From JADFQT01 sp965216025 (GTDB lineage: Bacteria; Chloroflexota; Dehalococcoidia; Lucifugimonadales; UBA3495): DNA of 64,000 nucleotides. The stretch is from contig CBDCEX010000002.1 in assembly GCA_965216025.1 (NCBI GenBank), positions 1 through 64,000 of the forward strand, written 5' to 3'. The notes beneath the pieces were generated by a model. That model did not search any database. It saw only the letters and a program-made list of their open reading frames with translations, and had not been told where the DNA came from. The position numbers and the translations under genes are program-made. Shown piece by piece: positions 1-7,833 of the stretch. Each line of letters begins with the position of its first letter. Position 1 is the first letter of the stretch.

Positions 1-123
1 TGGCCGGGTTTGCCCGATGATTTACACCCCTCCGGCCCGATGATACTATTGTCGGCACATTCCCCAGGCCTCAATCGAAGCCTGAGGCCCAACCCTAGGC
101 AAGGCCTCAGGCCGGGGTGGCAA

Positions 124-1344
124 GTGGATTCAAAAGAGTACGATGTGTTGATCATTGGCGGGGGGATTATAGGCCTGTCCACCGCCATGCAGCTGGTCCG
201 CAAGTATCGGCCGGAATTGAGGGTAGCCGTGGTGGAGAAAGAGCACCAACTGGCCACCCACCAGACCGGGCATAATAGTGGAGTAATCCACTCCGGCATC
301 TACTACCGGCCCGGCTCCCAGAAGGCGGCCTTTTGCGTCGGCGGCGCCCGGCGCCTGCGCCAGTTCTGCCAAGAGAATGAGATAGAGTTCCAGCAATGCG
401 GCAAGACCATTGTGGCCATGGATGAGTCGGAATTGGGTAGGCTGGAGACCTTATACCAGCGGGGCGTGGACAACGGTGTGCAAGGCTTGGAGCTGGTCGG
501 TGCGGAAAGGCTCAAAGAAATCGAGCCTTATGTTCACGGCATAAAGGCGCTTTGGGCTCCCCAGACCGGCATCATTGATTACGTAAAGGTGGCCTCGGCC
601 TATGCCTTCCGGTTTCAAGAGGACGGAGGGGACATCTATACCGGCGCGCCGGTGCAGCAGATTACCGAGAAGGGCGGTTCGCTCGCGGTCACTACCCCGA
701 AGGGAGTGCTGCATGCCAAGCACATTATCAACTGCGCTGGTCTGTACGCCGACCGAGTTGCGGAGATGACCGGGGAGCTGACCGATGTGCGCATCATCCC
801 CTTCCGCGGCGAATACTATACCCTGCGTCCGGAAAGCCAATATATGGTAAAAGGCTTGATTTATCCGGTTCCCGATCCGGCTTTCCCCTTCCTGGGGGTC
901 CACTTCACCCGCAACATCCACGGGCAGGTAGAAGCCGGACCCAACGCGGTGCTGGCCCTGGCCCGGGAAGGGTACCAGAAAAGCGATTTCAACCTGGCCG
1001 AATCCTGGGGAACCGTCACTTATCCGGGCTTCTGGAAAATGTCGGCCCGCTACTGGCGGACCGGCCTGGCCGAGGTGCACCGTTCCTACAGCAAGGGAGT
1101 CTTCCTTCGGGACCTGCAGAAGCTCATTCCGGGCGTGCAATCTCAGGACCTGGCTGCGGGTGGAGCCGGCGTAAGAGCGCAAGCCGTAAAGAAGGATGGT
1201 ACTCTGCTGGACGATTTCAGCATTCTGCAAGGAAGGAAAGCTATTCACGTCTTGAACGCGCCGTCACCCGGCGCCACCTCATCGTTAGCTATTGGCGAGC
1301 ACATTGTGGGATTAGCCGATCAAGCTTTCCGTCTCGCGGATTGA
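124..1344 (+). CDS. lhgO: L-2-hydroxyglutarate oxidase (LhgO family FAD enzyme)
   Basis: FAD-dependent oxidase of the DAO superfamily that oxidises L-2-hydroxyglutarate to 2-oxoglutarate. With the start chosen here the protein is 406 residues, the usual family size. The N-terminus carries the dinucleotide-binding strand and glycine loop (LIIGGGIIG, about residues 9-17). It is followed by the family-typical block HQTGHNSGVIHSGIYY near residues 46-61. The frame stays open to an ATG at 10, but the 38 extra residues are low-complexity and unlike the family, so GTG at 124 is preferred; no strong ribosome site is visible there. The gene stands alone, with about 200 bases before the next one. The family assignment is firm; the substrate is inferred from it. 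Confidence 0.88.
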   Translation: MDSKEYDVLIIGGGIIGLSTAMQLVRKYRPELRVAVVEKEHQLATHQTGHNSGVIHSGIYYRPGSQKAAFCVGGARRLRQFCQENEIEFQQCGKTIVAMDESELGRLETLYQRGVDNGVQGLELVGAERLKEIEPYVHGIKALWAPQTGIIDYVKVASAYAFRFQEDGGDIYTGAPVQQITEKGGSLAVTTPKGVLHAKHIINCAGLYADRVAEMTGELTDVRIIPFRGEYYTLRPESQYMVKGLIYPVPDPAFPFLGVHFTRNIHGQVEAGPNAVLALAREGYQKSDFNLAESWGTVTYPGFWKMSARYWRTGLAEVHRSYSKGVFLRDLQKLIPGVQSQDLAAGGAGVRAQAVKKDGTLLDDFSILQGRKAIHVLNAPSPGATSSLAIGEHIVGLADQAFRLAD

Positions 1345-1564
1345 TGAAGGGTCGATGCAAGGCTTGCGCAGGAGCCAGGGGACTTTTCCCGGTCCCAAAC
1401 ACGCGGAAAATAGGCGACATAACGATGCGAGTACGGCTACAGGGTTTCCCGGTTGCTGGTAAAATGGACCAGGCCCGCTGAGCTGGGAGGCCCCGGAGCG
1501 GAGCCAAGATGCCTCAGCAGGTTAGCCCAAGGAAGGAGTAGCTCTCCTGGATTACCGGATAGAC

Positions 1565-1927
1565 TTGGGCCGCTGGAAGATTACCAAGGAGTGGGTGACG
1601 CAGTATCTAGAAGCTGTGGGAGACCCCCTTCCTCATTACATGGAGCTGGGGATAGTGCCGCCTTTAGCCATCAGCGCCCTGGCCCTTGGTAATTTGTTGA
1701 AAGGGTTGGCGCTTCCTGGCGGCGCGATCCATAGCCTCCAGGAAGTGAATACGATTCGGGCAGTGCGTCTGGGAGAGGAGTTGGTGGGTAGGGCCGGCCT
1801 GGAACGTCCGCGACGGCGGGGAAACCTGCAATTCATTACCGCCTGTTATTTGGTGCGGGATGCAGCCGGCAATGAAGTGCAGCAGGGCAAGAGCACAGTT
1901 CTGGTTTCCCACAGTGACGACCCGTGA
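1565..1927 (+). CDS. MaoC-like / FAS1-type dehydratase subunit (N-terminal hotdog)
   Basis: Short hotdog-fold protein of about 120 residues, similar in layout to the non-catalytic HadA/HadC-type subunit that pairs with a MaoC-like partner to dehydrate (3R)-hydroxyacyl thioesters. Visible features are the GDPLPHY segment near residue 19 and the closing strand with GKSTVLVSHS. It overlaps the next gene (GTGA at 1924-1927), the arrangement expected of a two-subunit hydratase. The start is uncertain. TTG at 1565 is the first standard codon, but a strong GGAAGGAG at 1531-1538 sits about 9 bases before a CTG at 1547 that would add six residues. The subunit role is inferred from the neighbour; the sequence alone is weakly diagnostic. 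Confidence 0.7.
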   Translation: MGRWKITKEWVTQYLEAVGDPLPHYMELGIVPPLAISALALGNLLKGLALPGGAIHSLQEVNTIRAVRLGEELVGRAGLERPRRRGNLQFITACYLVRDAAGNEVQQGKSTVLVSHSDDP

Positions 1928-2370
1928 ACCAACCCGCGTTAATTCAGCCTGGCGATTTGGATACCGGTACTCAGCTGCCGTGCCAGTCCAAAACCATCAC
2001 CCAGGAACGGCTGAACCGCTATTCCCGGGTGTCCGGAGACCAAAATCCCCTCCACCTGGACCCGGATTTCGCCGCCACTACTCAATTTGGCGGTATCATT
2101 GCCCACGGGATGCTGACCCTGGCCCTAGTTTCAGAGATGCTGGTGGCCGCCTTCGGGATATCCTGGCTGGAAACCGGCGGCTTGAAGGTCCGCTTCAAGG
2201 GAGCGGCATATGTGGGAGAGAATCTGGAGACTTGGGGGAGGGTGGAGAAAATCGCCACCAAAGGCGAGGTTACTGAACTGGTCTGCGCCGTCGGGGTTTG
2301 GATCCGAGGCCGGGACAGTGACTTGGACCGGGAGATAATTACCGGCACTGCCAGGCTGACCTTGAGTTGA
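1924..2370 (+). CDS. MaoC-like (R)-specific enoyl-CoA/ACP hydratase subunit
   Basis: Hotdog-fold hydratase of 148 residues carrying the MaoC/hydratase-2 catalytic block: SGDQNPLHLDPDFA (about residues 38-51), then FGGIIAHGML. The Asp and His of that block are the known catalytic pair that adds or removes water at (3R)-hydroxyacyl thioesters. The start is GTG, overlapping the stop of the upstream partner by four bases, so the two are probably translationally coupled. The downstream plsX and fabG genes put this in acyl-chain synthesis, where it could supply the dehydration step after FabG. It could equally serve acyl-CoA metabolism, which the sequence cannot decide. Confidence 0.82.
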   Translation: MNQPALIQPGDLDTGTQLPCQSKTITQERLNRYSRVSGDQNPLHLDPDFAATTQFGGIIAHGMLTLALVSEMLVAAFGISWLETGGLKVRFKGAAYVGENLETWGRVEKIATKGEVTELVCAVGVWIRGRDSDLDREIITGTARLTLS

Positions 2371-2406
2371 CTGAGAGATAGTTGACCGGGAGATAAAGGA
2401 AAGAGC

Positions 2407-3435
2407 ATGCAACAGCCAGCAGGGGGAACCCCGATCCGCATTGTATTGGATGCTATGGGCGGCGATTATGCCCCTCGCGAGACCGTCAAGGGAGCCGTGG
2501 AGGCGTTGGGTCGGCACAACGTGGAAATTACCCTGGTGGGGGACCAAACCGCGGTGGAAGCCGAGCTGGCCCGAAATGACCCCGAGGGGCTGCCGATCAA
2601 AGTGGTCCCGTCCATCGGCAAGATAGGGGACGATGAACACCCGATACATGCCCTGCGGCAAAAAAGGGAAGCCTCCATTGTGGTCGCAACCAAACTGCTG
2701 AAGAGCGGCCAGGCCGACGCGCTGGTGTCGGTGGGTTCGACCGGCGCTTCGATGGCCAGCGCGGTGATGATGCTGGGGCTAATGGAAGGATTGGACCGGC
2801 CCTGCATCGGGGGGCCATTTCTCGGATTGGCCCCCCGCACTGTACTGGTCGACATCGGTAGCAACGTTGACTGCCGTCCCTCCCTGTTGGTTAGCTTCGG
2901 CGCCCTGGGGGCGGTTTTCGCCAAATACTTCCTGGGCATTGAGAATCCCAGGGTTGGCCTGCTTAGCGTGGGCGCCGAAGAGGCCAAAGGCAACCGACAG
3001 GTTCAGGAAAGTTTTCAGCTGTTTCAGCAGAGCCACCTAAATTTTGTCGGCAACGTCGAGGGCATGGACTTCTTCACCGACCGGGCCGACGTCATCGTAT
3101 GCGATGGATTTGTCGGTAACATCCTGATTAAGTTCACCGAAGGCCTGGGGAGCGCTTTGGCTCCCTACCTGCATAAGCAGCTTTCCCAGCTTTTGCCTCC
3201 CCAGGACGTAATCAAGATCATCTCCGAGCTTTGGACAACAACCAATTTGCCCCGGACCATGGGGGGGCCGCTTTTCGGTGTCAATGGCGCGGTCATCCTG
3301 GGGCACGGCTCTTCCAAGGCCGACGGCGTCTGTGGCGCCATCGGATCCGCAGTACAATTTGTCCAGCTTGGGTTGATGGACAGCATGCGAGCGGAATTGG
3401 AGTCGATGCACCGCCAGCGCGAGCTCAAGGTCTAG
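2407..3435 (+). CDS. plsX: Phosphate acyltransferase PlsX
   Basis: PlsX converts acyl-ACP to acyl-phosphate, the donor for glycerol-3-phosphate acylation at the start of membrane lipid synthesis; it is a peripheral cytoplasmic enzyme. The 342-residue length is typical. The N-terminus shows VLDAMGGDYAP (about residues 12-22), the family signature, followed by VSVGSTGA near residue 100 and CDGFVGNILIK near residue 230, both characteristic of the Rossmann-like PlsX core. AAGGAAAGAG lies just before the ATG. It sits 36 bases after the MaoC-like gene and 10 bases before fabG, so the block is probably one transcript. The usual fabD, fabH and acpP companions are absent here. Confidence 0.95.
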   Translation: MQQPAGGTPIRIVLDAMGGDYAPRETVKGAVEALGRHNVEITLVGDQTAVEAELARNDPEGLPIKVVPSIGKIGDDEHPIHALRQKREASIVVATKLLKSGQADALVSVGSTGASMASAVMMLGLMEGLDRPCIGGPFLGLAPRTVLVDIGSNVDCRPSLLVSFGALGAVFAKYFLGIENPRVGLLSVGAEEAKGNRQVQESFQLFQQSHLNFVGNVEGMDFFTDRADVIVCDGFVGNILIKFTEGLGSALAPYLHKQLSQLLPPQDVIKIISELWTTTNLPRTMGGPLFGVNGAVILGHGSSKADGVCGAIGSAVQFVQLGLMDSMRAELESMHRQRELKV

Positions 3436-3445
3436 GGCGAGGGAC

Positions 3446-4195
3446 ATGGCGGATCTCAAAGGGCAAGTCGCTCTGGTAACCGGCGCTTCCCGGGGTATTG
3501 GGTCGGTTATCGCCCAGTACTTGGGAGAGGCCGGAGTCAACGTCGGCGTTAACTATGTGGCGAGGGAAGACGCGGCGACCCGGGTTGTCGAATCGGTAAC
3601 CAAGGCTGGGGCGGAGGCGGTTTTGGTAAAAGCCGATGTTTCCCAGGAATCCGAAGCCCAAGCGGCGGTAAAGCAGGTGGTGGACCGTTGGGGCCGGATA
3701 GACATCCTGGTTAACAATGCCGGAATTACTCGAGACAGACTTTTGCTGCGGATGAGCGCGGAAGACTGGGACCAGGTACTGGACGTGGACCTGCGCGGCG
3801 CCTTTCTCTGCACCAAGTATGTAATGCCGCATCTGATACGGCGGCGGCAAGGGCGGGTTGTCAACATATCGTCGGTAGTGGGCATTGGTGGGAATCCGGG
3901 CCAGGCTAATTACGCGGCGGCCAAAGCGGGGCTGATCGGGTTTACCAAGGCGGTGGCCCGAGAGGTTGCCTCACGAAATGTTACGGTCAATGCCCTGGCT
4001 CCCGGCTTCATCGATACCGGCGGTATGGTGGATACCATGTCCGAGGAAGCCCGGCAAAATGTGCTGGGCCGCATTCCCATGGGGCGGTTTGGCAGCGGAG
4101 CCGATGTGGCGCAGGCCGTGGTATTCCTCTGTGGCGAAGGCGCGGGTTACATAACCGGCCAGGTCTTGATCATCGATGGCGGTCTCTTAGCCTAG
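3446..4195 (+). CDS. fabG: 3-oxoacyl-ACP reductase FabG (SDR)
   Basis: NADPH-dependent short-chain dehydrogenase that reduces 3-oxoacyl-ACP to (3R)-hydroxyacyl-ACP. The 249-residue protein has the cofactor loop VTGASRGIG (residues 11-19), the structural NNAG motif (about 90-93), catalytic Ser in NISSVVG (about 142) and the YAAAK catalytic Tyr/Lys pair (about 156 and 160). It follows plsX by 10 bases. The position beside plsX and the MaoC-like dehydratase pair supports a fatty-acid synthesis role rather than that of a generic SDR. The gene ends in TAG, evidence that TAG is an ordinary stop in this genome. Confidence 0.9.
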   Translation: MADLKGQVALVTGASRGIGSVIAQYLGEAGVNVGVNYVAREDAATRVVESVTKAGAEAVLVKADVSQESEAQAAVKQVVDRWGRIDILVNNAGITRDRLLLRMSAEDWDQVLDVDLRGAFLCTKYVMPHLIRRRQGRVVNISSVVGIGGNPGQANYAAAKAGLIGFTKAVAREVASRNVTVNALAPGFIDTGGMVDTMSEEARQNVLGRIPMGRFGSGADVAQAVVFLCGEGAGYITGQVLIIDGGLLA

Positions 4196-4350
4196 TTTTC
4201 TTCGGCCTAAATCCTTGCGCGCCCAAACTTAACGGGCCAGCTCATGCCCAGGCTCTTCAATCCGCTCCGGTCTCCTTTCATTAGCCTATACTTGCCTTGC
4301 CCGACCGCAGCGAAAACTCCAAGTCCCGATCTGAGTTCCGGGGAGGAGAT

Positions 4351-5229
4351 ATGCGTGCCACCGCCAAATTGCGTCAGCTGCTCCAGGAGCCGGGAATCAT
4401 AATGGCTCCCGGCGCCTATGATTGCCTGACCGCCAGAATCATCGAGCAGGCCGGATTCCCGGCTGTGTATATGACCGGAGCCGGCACTTCGGTGGCCCGG
4501 CTCGGCCTTCCGGATTTAGCGCTGGCCACCATGACCGAAATGACCGCCAACGCCGCTGATATTGCCACCTCGGTAGCCGTCCCAGTGATTGCCGACGCCG
4601 ATACCGGATATGGCGGCCTGCTCAACGTGAGCCGGACCGTCCGCAAGTATGAACAGGCCGGAGTGGCGGCCATCCATATCGAGGACCAGGAGTTTCCAAA
4701 GCGGTGCGGCCACCTGGATAACAAGCGGGTCATCCCCACCGAAGACATGGTGCCGAAAATCCGAGCTGCAGTGGAGGCTAGGACCGACGAGAACTTCTTG
4801 ATCATCATCCGAACCGATGCCTTGGCAGTCACCGGATGGGACGACACCATGGACCGGTGCAAGAGGTACATTGAGGCTGGAGCAGACGCCCTGTTCGTCG
4901 AGGCCTTGCGTACTCCGGAGGAGGCGCAGCGGGCGGTCGAGGGTTTGCCGGTGCCGCTGCTTTACAACTTCGTTGAAACCGGCAAGTCGCCCCTGATTCC
5001 GGCAACCGAGTTGGAGCAGATGGGTTTCAAGCTGGTCATCTTTCCTGCCAGCGCGCTGTTGACTGTAACCGGCGTGGTGGGCAGGCTGATGCGAGATCTC
5101 AAGGATAATGGGACCACCGCCGGGATGATGGACCAGATGGTCAGCCTGGAGGATTGTTTCAACCTGGTGGGGTTATCGGAAATGCTTTCGATAGACGCTG
5201 GGTACCTTGCTGCTGGGGGACCGGGGTAA
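4351..5229 (+). CDS. Isocitrate lyase / PEP mutase family C-C lyase
   Basis: Member of the isocitrate lyase/phosphoenolpyruvate mutase superfamily, most like methylisocitrate lyase (PrpB) or oxaloacetate decarboxylase-type enzymes. The 292-residue TIM barrel shows APGAYDCLTARI near the N-terminus and DADTGYGG (metal-binding Asp residues). The active-site loop PKRCGH corresponds to the KKCGH signature and carries the catalytic Cys. The ATG at 4351 follows GGGGAGGAGAT, a strong ribosome site; an upstream in-frame ATG at 4297 lacks one and would add 18 unrelated residues. The true substrate cannot be read from the sequence, and there is no 2-methylcitrate gene cluster around it. Confidence 0.85.
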   Translation: MRATAKLRQLLQEPGIIMAPGAYDCLTARIIEQAGFPAVYMTGAGTSVARLGLPDLALATMTEMTANAADIATSVAVPVIADADTGYGGLLNVSRTVRKYEQAGVAAIHIEDQEFPKRCGHLDNKRVIPTEDMVPKIRAAVEARTDENFLIIIRTDALAVTGWDDTMDRCKRYIEAGADALFVEALRTPEEAQRAVEGLPVPLLYNFVETGKSPLIPATELEQMGFKLVIFPASALLTVTGVVGRLMRDLKDNGTTAGMMDQMVSLEDCFNLVGLSEMLSIDAGYLAAGGPG

Positions 5230-5278
5230 GAAATGTCACGGCGCGCCGAAGGGCTCCTGCTTTGAAAATATCCCGTCC

Positions 5279-5393
5279 GCCCTTCGAGAGCCTCAGGACG
5301 AATGGGGTCCCAACCGCTCGTGGTGAGGCTCTCGAACCATGAGCCGAGGGGAATCCATTTACATTTCTAGGTGGCGCTCCGCCGGAGCATGAT
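5279..5393. repeat. Interspersed repeat, family A plus 62-bp companion
   Basis: A pair of inverted arms (CCTTCGAGAGCCTCAGGACG and GTGGTGAGGCTCTCGAACCATG) with a spacer. This is the common environmental 'TTCGTCCTGAGGCTCTCGAAGG' element, which recurs at about 31979, 32770, 46915, 60645 and 60862. The right side continues into a stretch whose reverse complement recurs at 32709-32773 (CATGCTCCGG-GGAGCGCCACCT through GGATTCCCCTCGGCTCATGG). It lies between convergent genes; no coding role is seen. Confidence 0.8.
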
Positions 5394-5433
5394 AACTCGG
5401 CCCTAGTACGGATGGGTCAGTTCGCGCTGGTCC

Positions 5434-6833
5434 TTACCGGCCCATCAGTTCCATGACGGCCTCATCGGACAATCGGCGAATCTCCTTGAGGTAGTGCCGC
5501 CGAAAACTTTCCAGTTCCTCACTGCGGGGAGCCGCCAGATAGCTGGCGTCGACCAGTTCCTGGTCAGCCACCCGCTCCATCAGCTCCAACTCCTTGGCCA
5601 CGATCTCCGAGCAATGATGAAGGTGGCGGTGGGCGGACCCGCCCAGAGACCATAAGGATACAGTGGCCTGGCGGGTTACCGGATCCAACTTGGCCTCGGC
5701 CGCTCGGGACCCTACCCGGCGTAGAAAGGCCGCGATCTTCCGTGTGGAATCCTCCAGGCCCCGGCGGGATGCCAGCCCTCCCAGGTACCCCAAAGAATAG
5801 GCGGTTTCTTCGGCCGTTCCTAGCAAGTCCTTCTCCGCCGCTCGCTCTCCCAGAGCGCTCAAGACCGCCGCCACCCGGCGGACAACGGCTACCTGGCCTT
5901 CTCCACGGCAACCTCGCCCACCCCCGAAATGGCCACCGCGGCCTGCCGGGCGGCCTCCTGAACTCCATCGTCGGCCAGGATGGTGCCAACCGAATCCAGG
6001 GAGTCAATTACCTGGAAGGGCGCTCTTGGGTCGTCCACCGTTGAGACCCCTATTTGGGCCAGCCGTCGAAAGATGGACTCGCCCAGGACGGGCCGCCCCA
6101 GTCGCCAGGCCTCCAATCCTACCCTGGAGAGCTGGTCCATGCTTCGGCCAAAGGTATCGTAGTCACGATAGCCCTAGGCGCTCATAACTATGTTGTCCAG
6201 GGCGGCGATCCCTGGGGGCTCCCCATCCTGGTTTTTGTGCAGGTGGGCTATGGCCCGCCTCCCTTCATCGACGGCCATACGCTCCGGGTCCAGCCGCTGC
6301 TTGAAGGACCACAGGTAGGGCACCAATAAGACCAAACAGGTACCGGCCAGGGCTAGAGCGAGGGTCACCGGATGTAGCGCCGGTAGCCCGACGGGCAGGG
6401 CGATTAAGAAGCTGGGAGATTGGGAGCTAAGGGCGGCCAGAACGACCATGGAGTAGATGCTGCTGCCGATGAACAGGCCCATGAAGATACCGGTGGGCCA
6501 GGTGAAGATCCGGGACACCATCCGGTGGGTGTAGCGGGCGTTAAGTTGCGCCGCCACCAAGGAAATCGTGAATACCAACGCCTGAGCGGTGATCAGGCCG
6601 GTCGCCAGGCCGCGGAGGAGAGTGCGCAGGGGATTCACCGCCGCGAAATCCTCCAGATTGGTGGGCAAGTCTAGAACCAGGTAAAGTAGGGCATAGAAAA
6701 CCAGCAGACCCAATACCACGTAGGCCCACAGGCTTCTTGCGATGACTCGCAAAATATTCAACCTACTCATCCCAGTACTCTCCCCAGTACTCTTAGATGC
6801 GGTGTGATACATTATCCTAATCGGGTGGCGCAA
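5434..6833 (-). pseudogene. DUF2254-like membrane protein, broken by an amber stop and a frameshift
   Basis: Three collinear pieces on the minus strand add up to about 466 codons, the size expected for DUF2254 predicted membrane proteins. The first piece (6833-6174) has four hydrophobic segments and the block LVFTISLVAAQLNARYTHR typical of the family. It ends at an in-frame TAG (6174-6176), after which the same frame continues sensibly (GYRDYDTFGRSMDQL...) to about 5889. A frameshift near 5890 then leads to the C-terminal piece (5874-5434). Repairing one codon and one base would give one protein. The decay could be real or an assembly error. Function unknown. Confidence 0.75.
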
Positions 6834-6909
6834 TTATCGAAGATTCCAAGGTTTACGGGGGTTCCAGATTTTATTTTTCGCGCCGGTTAAAGTCAACTTT
6901 GCCTTCTGC

Positions 6910-6945
6910 TTCCCCCTTTGAAAAAAGGGGACTGAGGGAGATTTG
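6910..6945. repeat. Small hairpin repeat (CCCCTTT...AAAGGGG, family D)
   Basis: The stem CCCCTTT / AAAGGGG followed by ACTGAGGGAGATTT is the widespread 'AAATCCCCCTCAGTCCCC' type of intergenic repeat. Related copies are at 43319-43341 and 48803-48840. It lies in the short gap upstream of the isochorismatase-like gene and could also act as a weak terminator. Confidence 0.55.
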
Positions 6946-7065
6946 GAACTCCCAAATTTAGTAATTTCTTCGGGGGCCAATAAGATGATCTGTCCGGTAT
7001 GCCAGCGGCGCCGGCTCGTGGTGCAGGGCGACGAAACCGGCTGGCGCCAGGACGGGGAGCGAATC

Positions 7066-7645
7066 ATGGCTAACCTGGTTTTGGTAATCGACATGGTCCG
7101 GGGCTTTCTGGAGCCCGGCCAAAGCGGTCCACAACCTAAAGATCCCCTCGGACCCACTGGCATCCCTCTTTGGCACCTGGCGGGCTAGAGGCGGGGACGA
7201 TGCGCGCCGGATAATTCCCAACGTGCGGGGTCTCTTGGAGCGGGAGACGGCTGCTGGCTCTGAAATCCTGTTCATCAGCGACCACCACGACCCGGACGAC
7301 CTGGAGTTTCAGATATTTCCGGTCCACTGCGTCAAGGGAACCGATGAGCCCCGGGTAATCGAAGAGCTAGCCGCCTTCGTCACGGAGCACAACGTTGTTC
7401 CCAAGAATCGCTACAGCGGTTTCTTCAACACCGACCTGGCCCAGCGGCTGGAACAGTCCCATCCGGAAAAGTTAATTATCTGCGGTGTTTGCACCGACAT
7501 CTGCGTCCTCCACACCACCTCAGACGCCCGCAATCGGGACTATCCGGTGGAGGTGCCCGCCGACTGTGTGGCCAGCTTCGACCCGGCCGGGCATGAGTGG
7601 GCCTTGGGACACTTGGCCAAGATTCTGGGAGCCCGGGTGGTATGA
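7066..7645 (+). pseudogene. Isochorismatase-like (nicotinamidase-related) hydrolase, frameshifted near the N-terminus
   Basis: The start (7066) follows GGGGAGCGAATC and encodes MANLVLVIDMVRGFLEPG, which holds the family's catalytic Asp. This frame then runs into a TAG at 7186-7188. A second frame, readable from about 7190, encodes GDDARRIIPNVRGLLERE and continues to 7645 with the catalytic Cys block CGVCTDICVLHTT and the KNRYSGFF segment. The two halves align to one cysteine hydrolase of about 185 residues if a frame change lies between about 7100 and 7190. The segment there (QSGPQPKDPLGPTG...) is unlike the family and may be a small insertion. A GTG at 7223 could initiate a shorter product, but it would lack the catalytic Asp. 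Confidence 0.7.
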
Positions 7646-7833
7646 CCGCCATAAATTGTCTGGGATGGTCTTCCCCCGTAGCAAAGCGCGCCGAGAATCT
7701 GCCCACATCTTAAACGATGCTTCTGCCCGGCAGCACAGTCTTGCGGCGGTGGGAAACCAGGGCGTATCATGGCCCCACAATCTCCCAACTTGCCCCCGGT
7801 TTTTGGCCAGGAAATTTTTGCCAGGAGGCGGCA

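Noticed and set aside
6985..7188. Separate small zinc-ribbon gene (MICPVCQRRR...)
   Set aside because: Only one cysteine pair is present, and the frame runs directly into the well-supported start of the isochorismatase-like gene at 7066.
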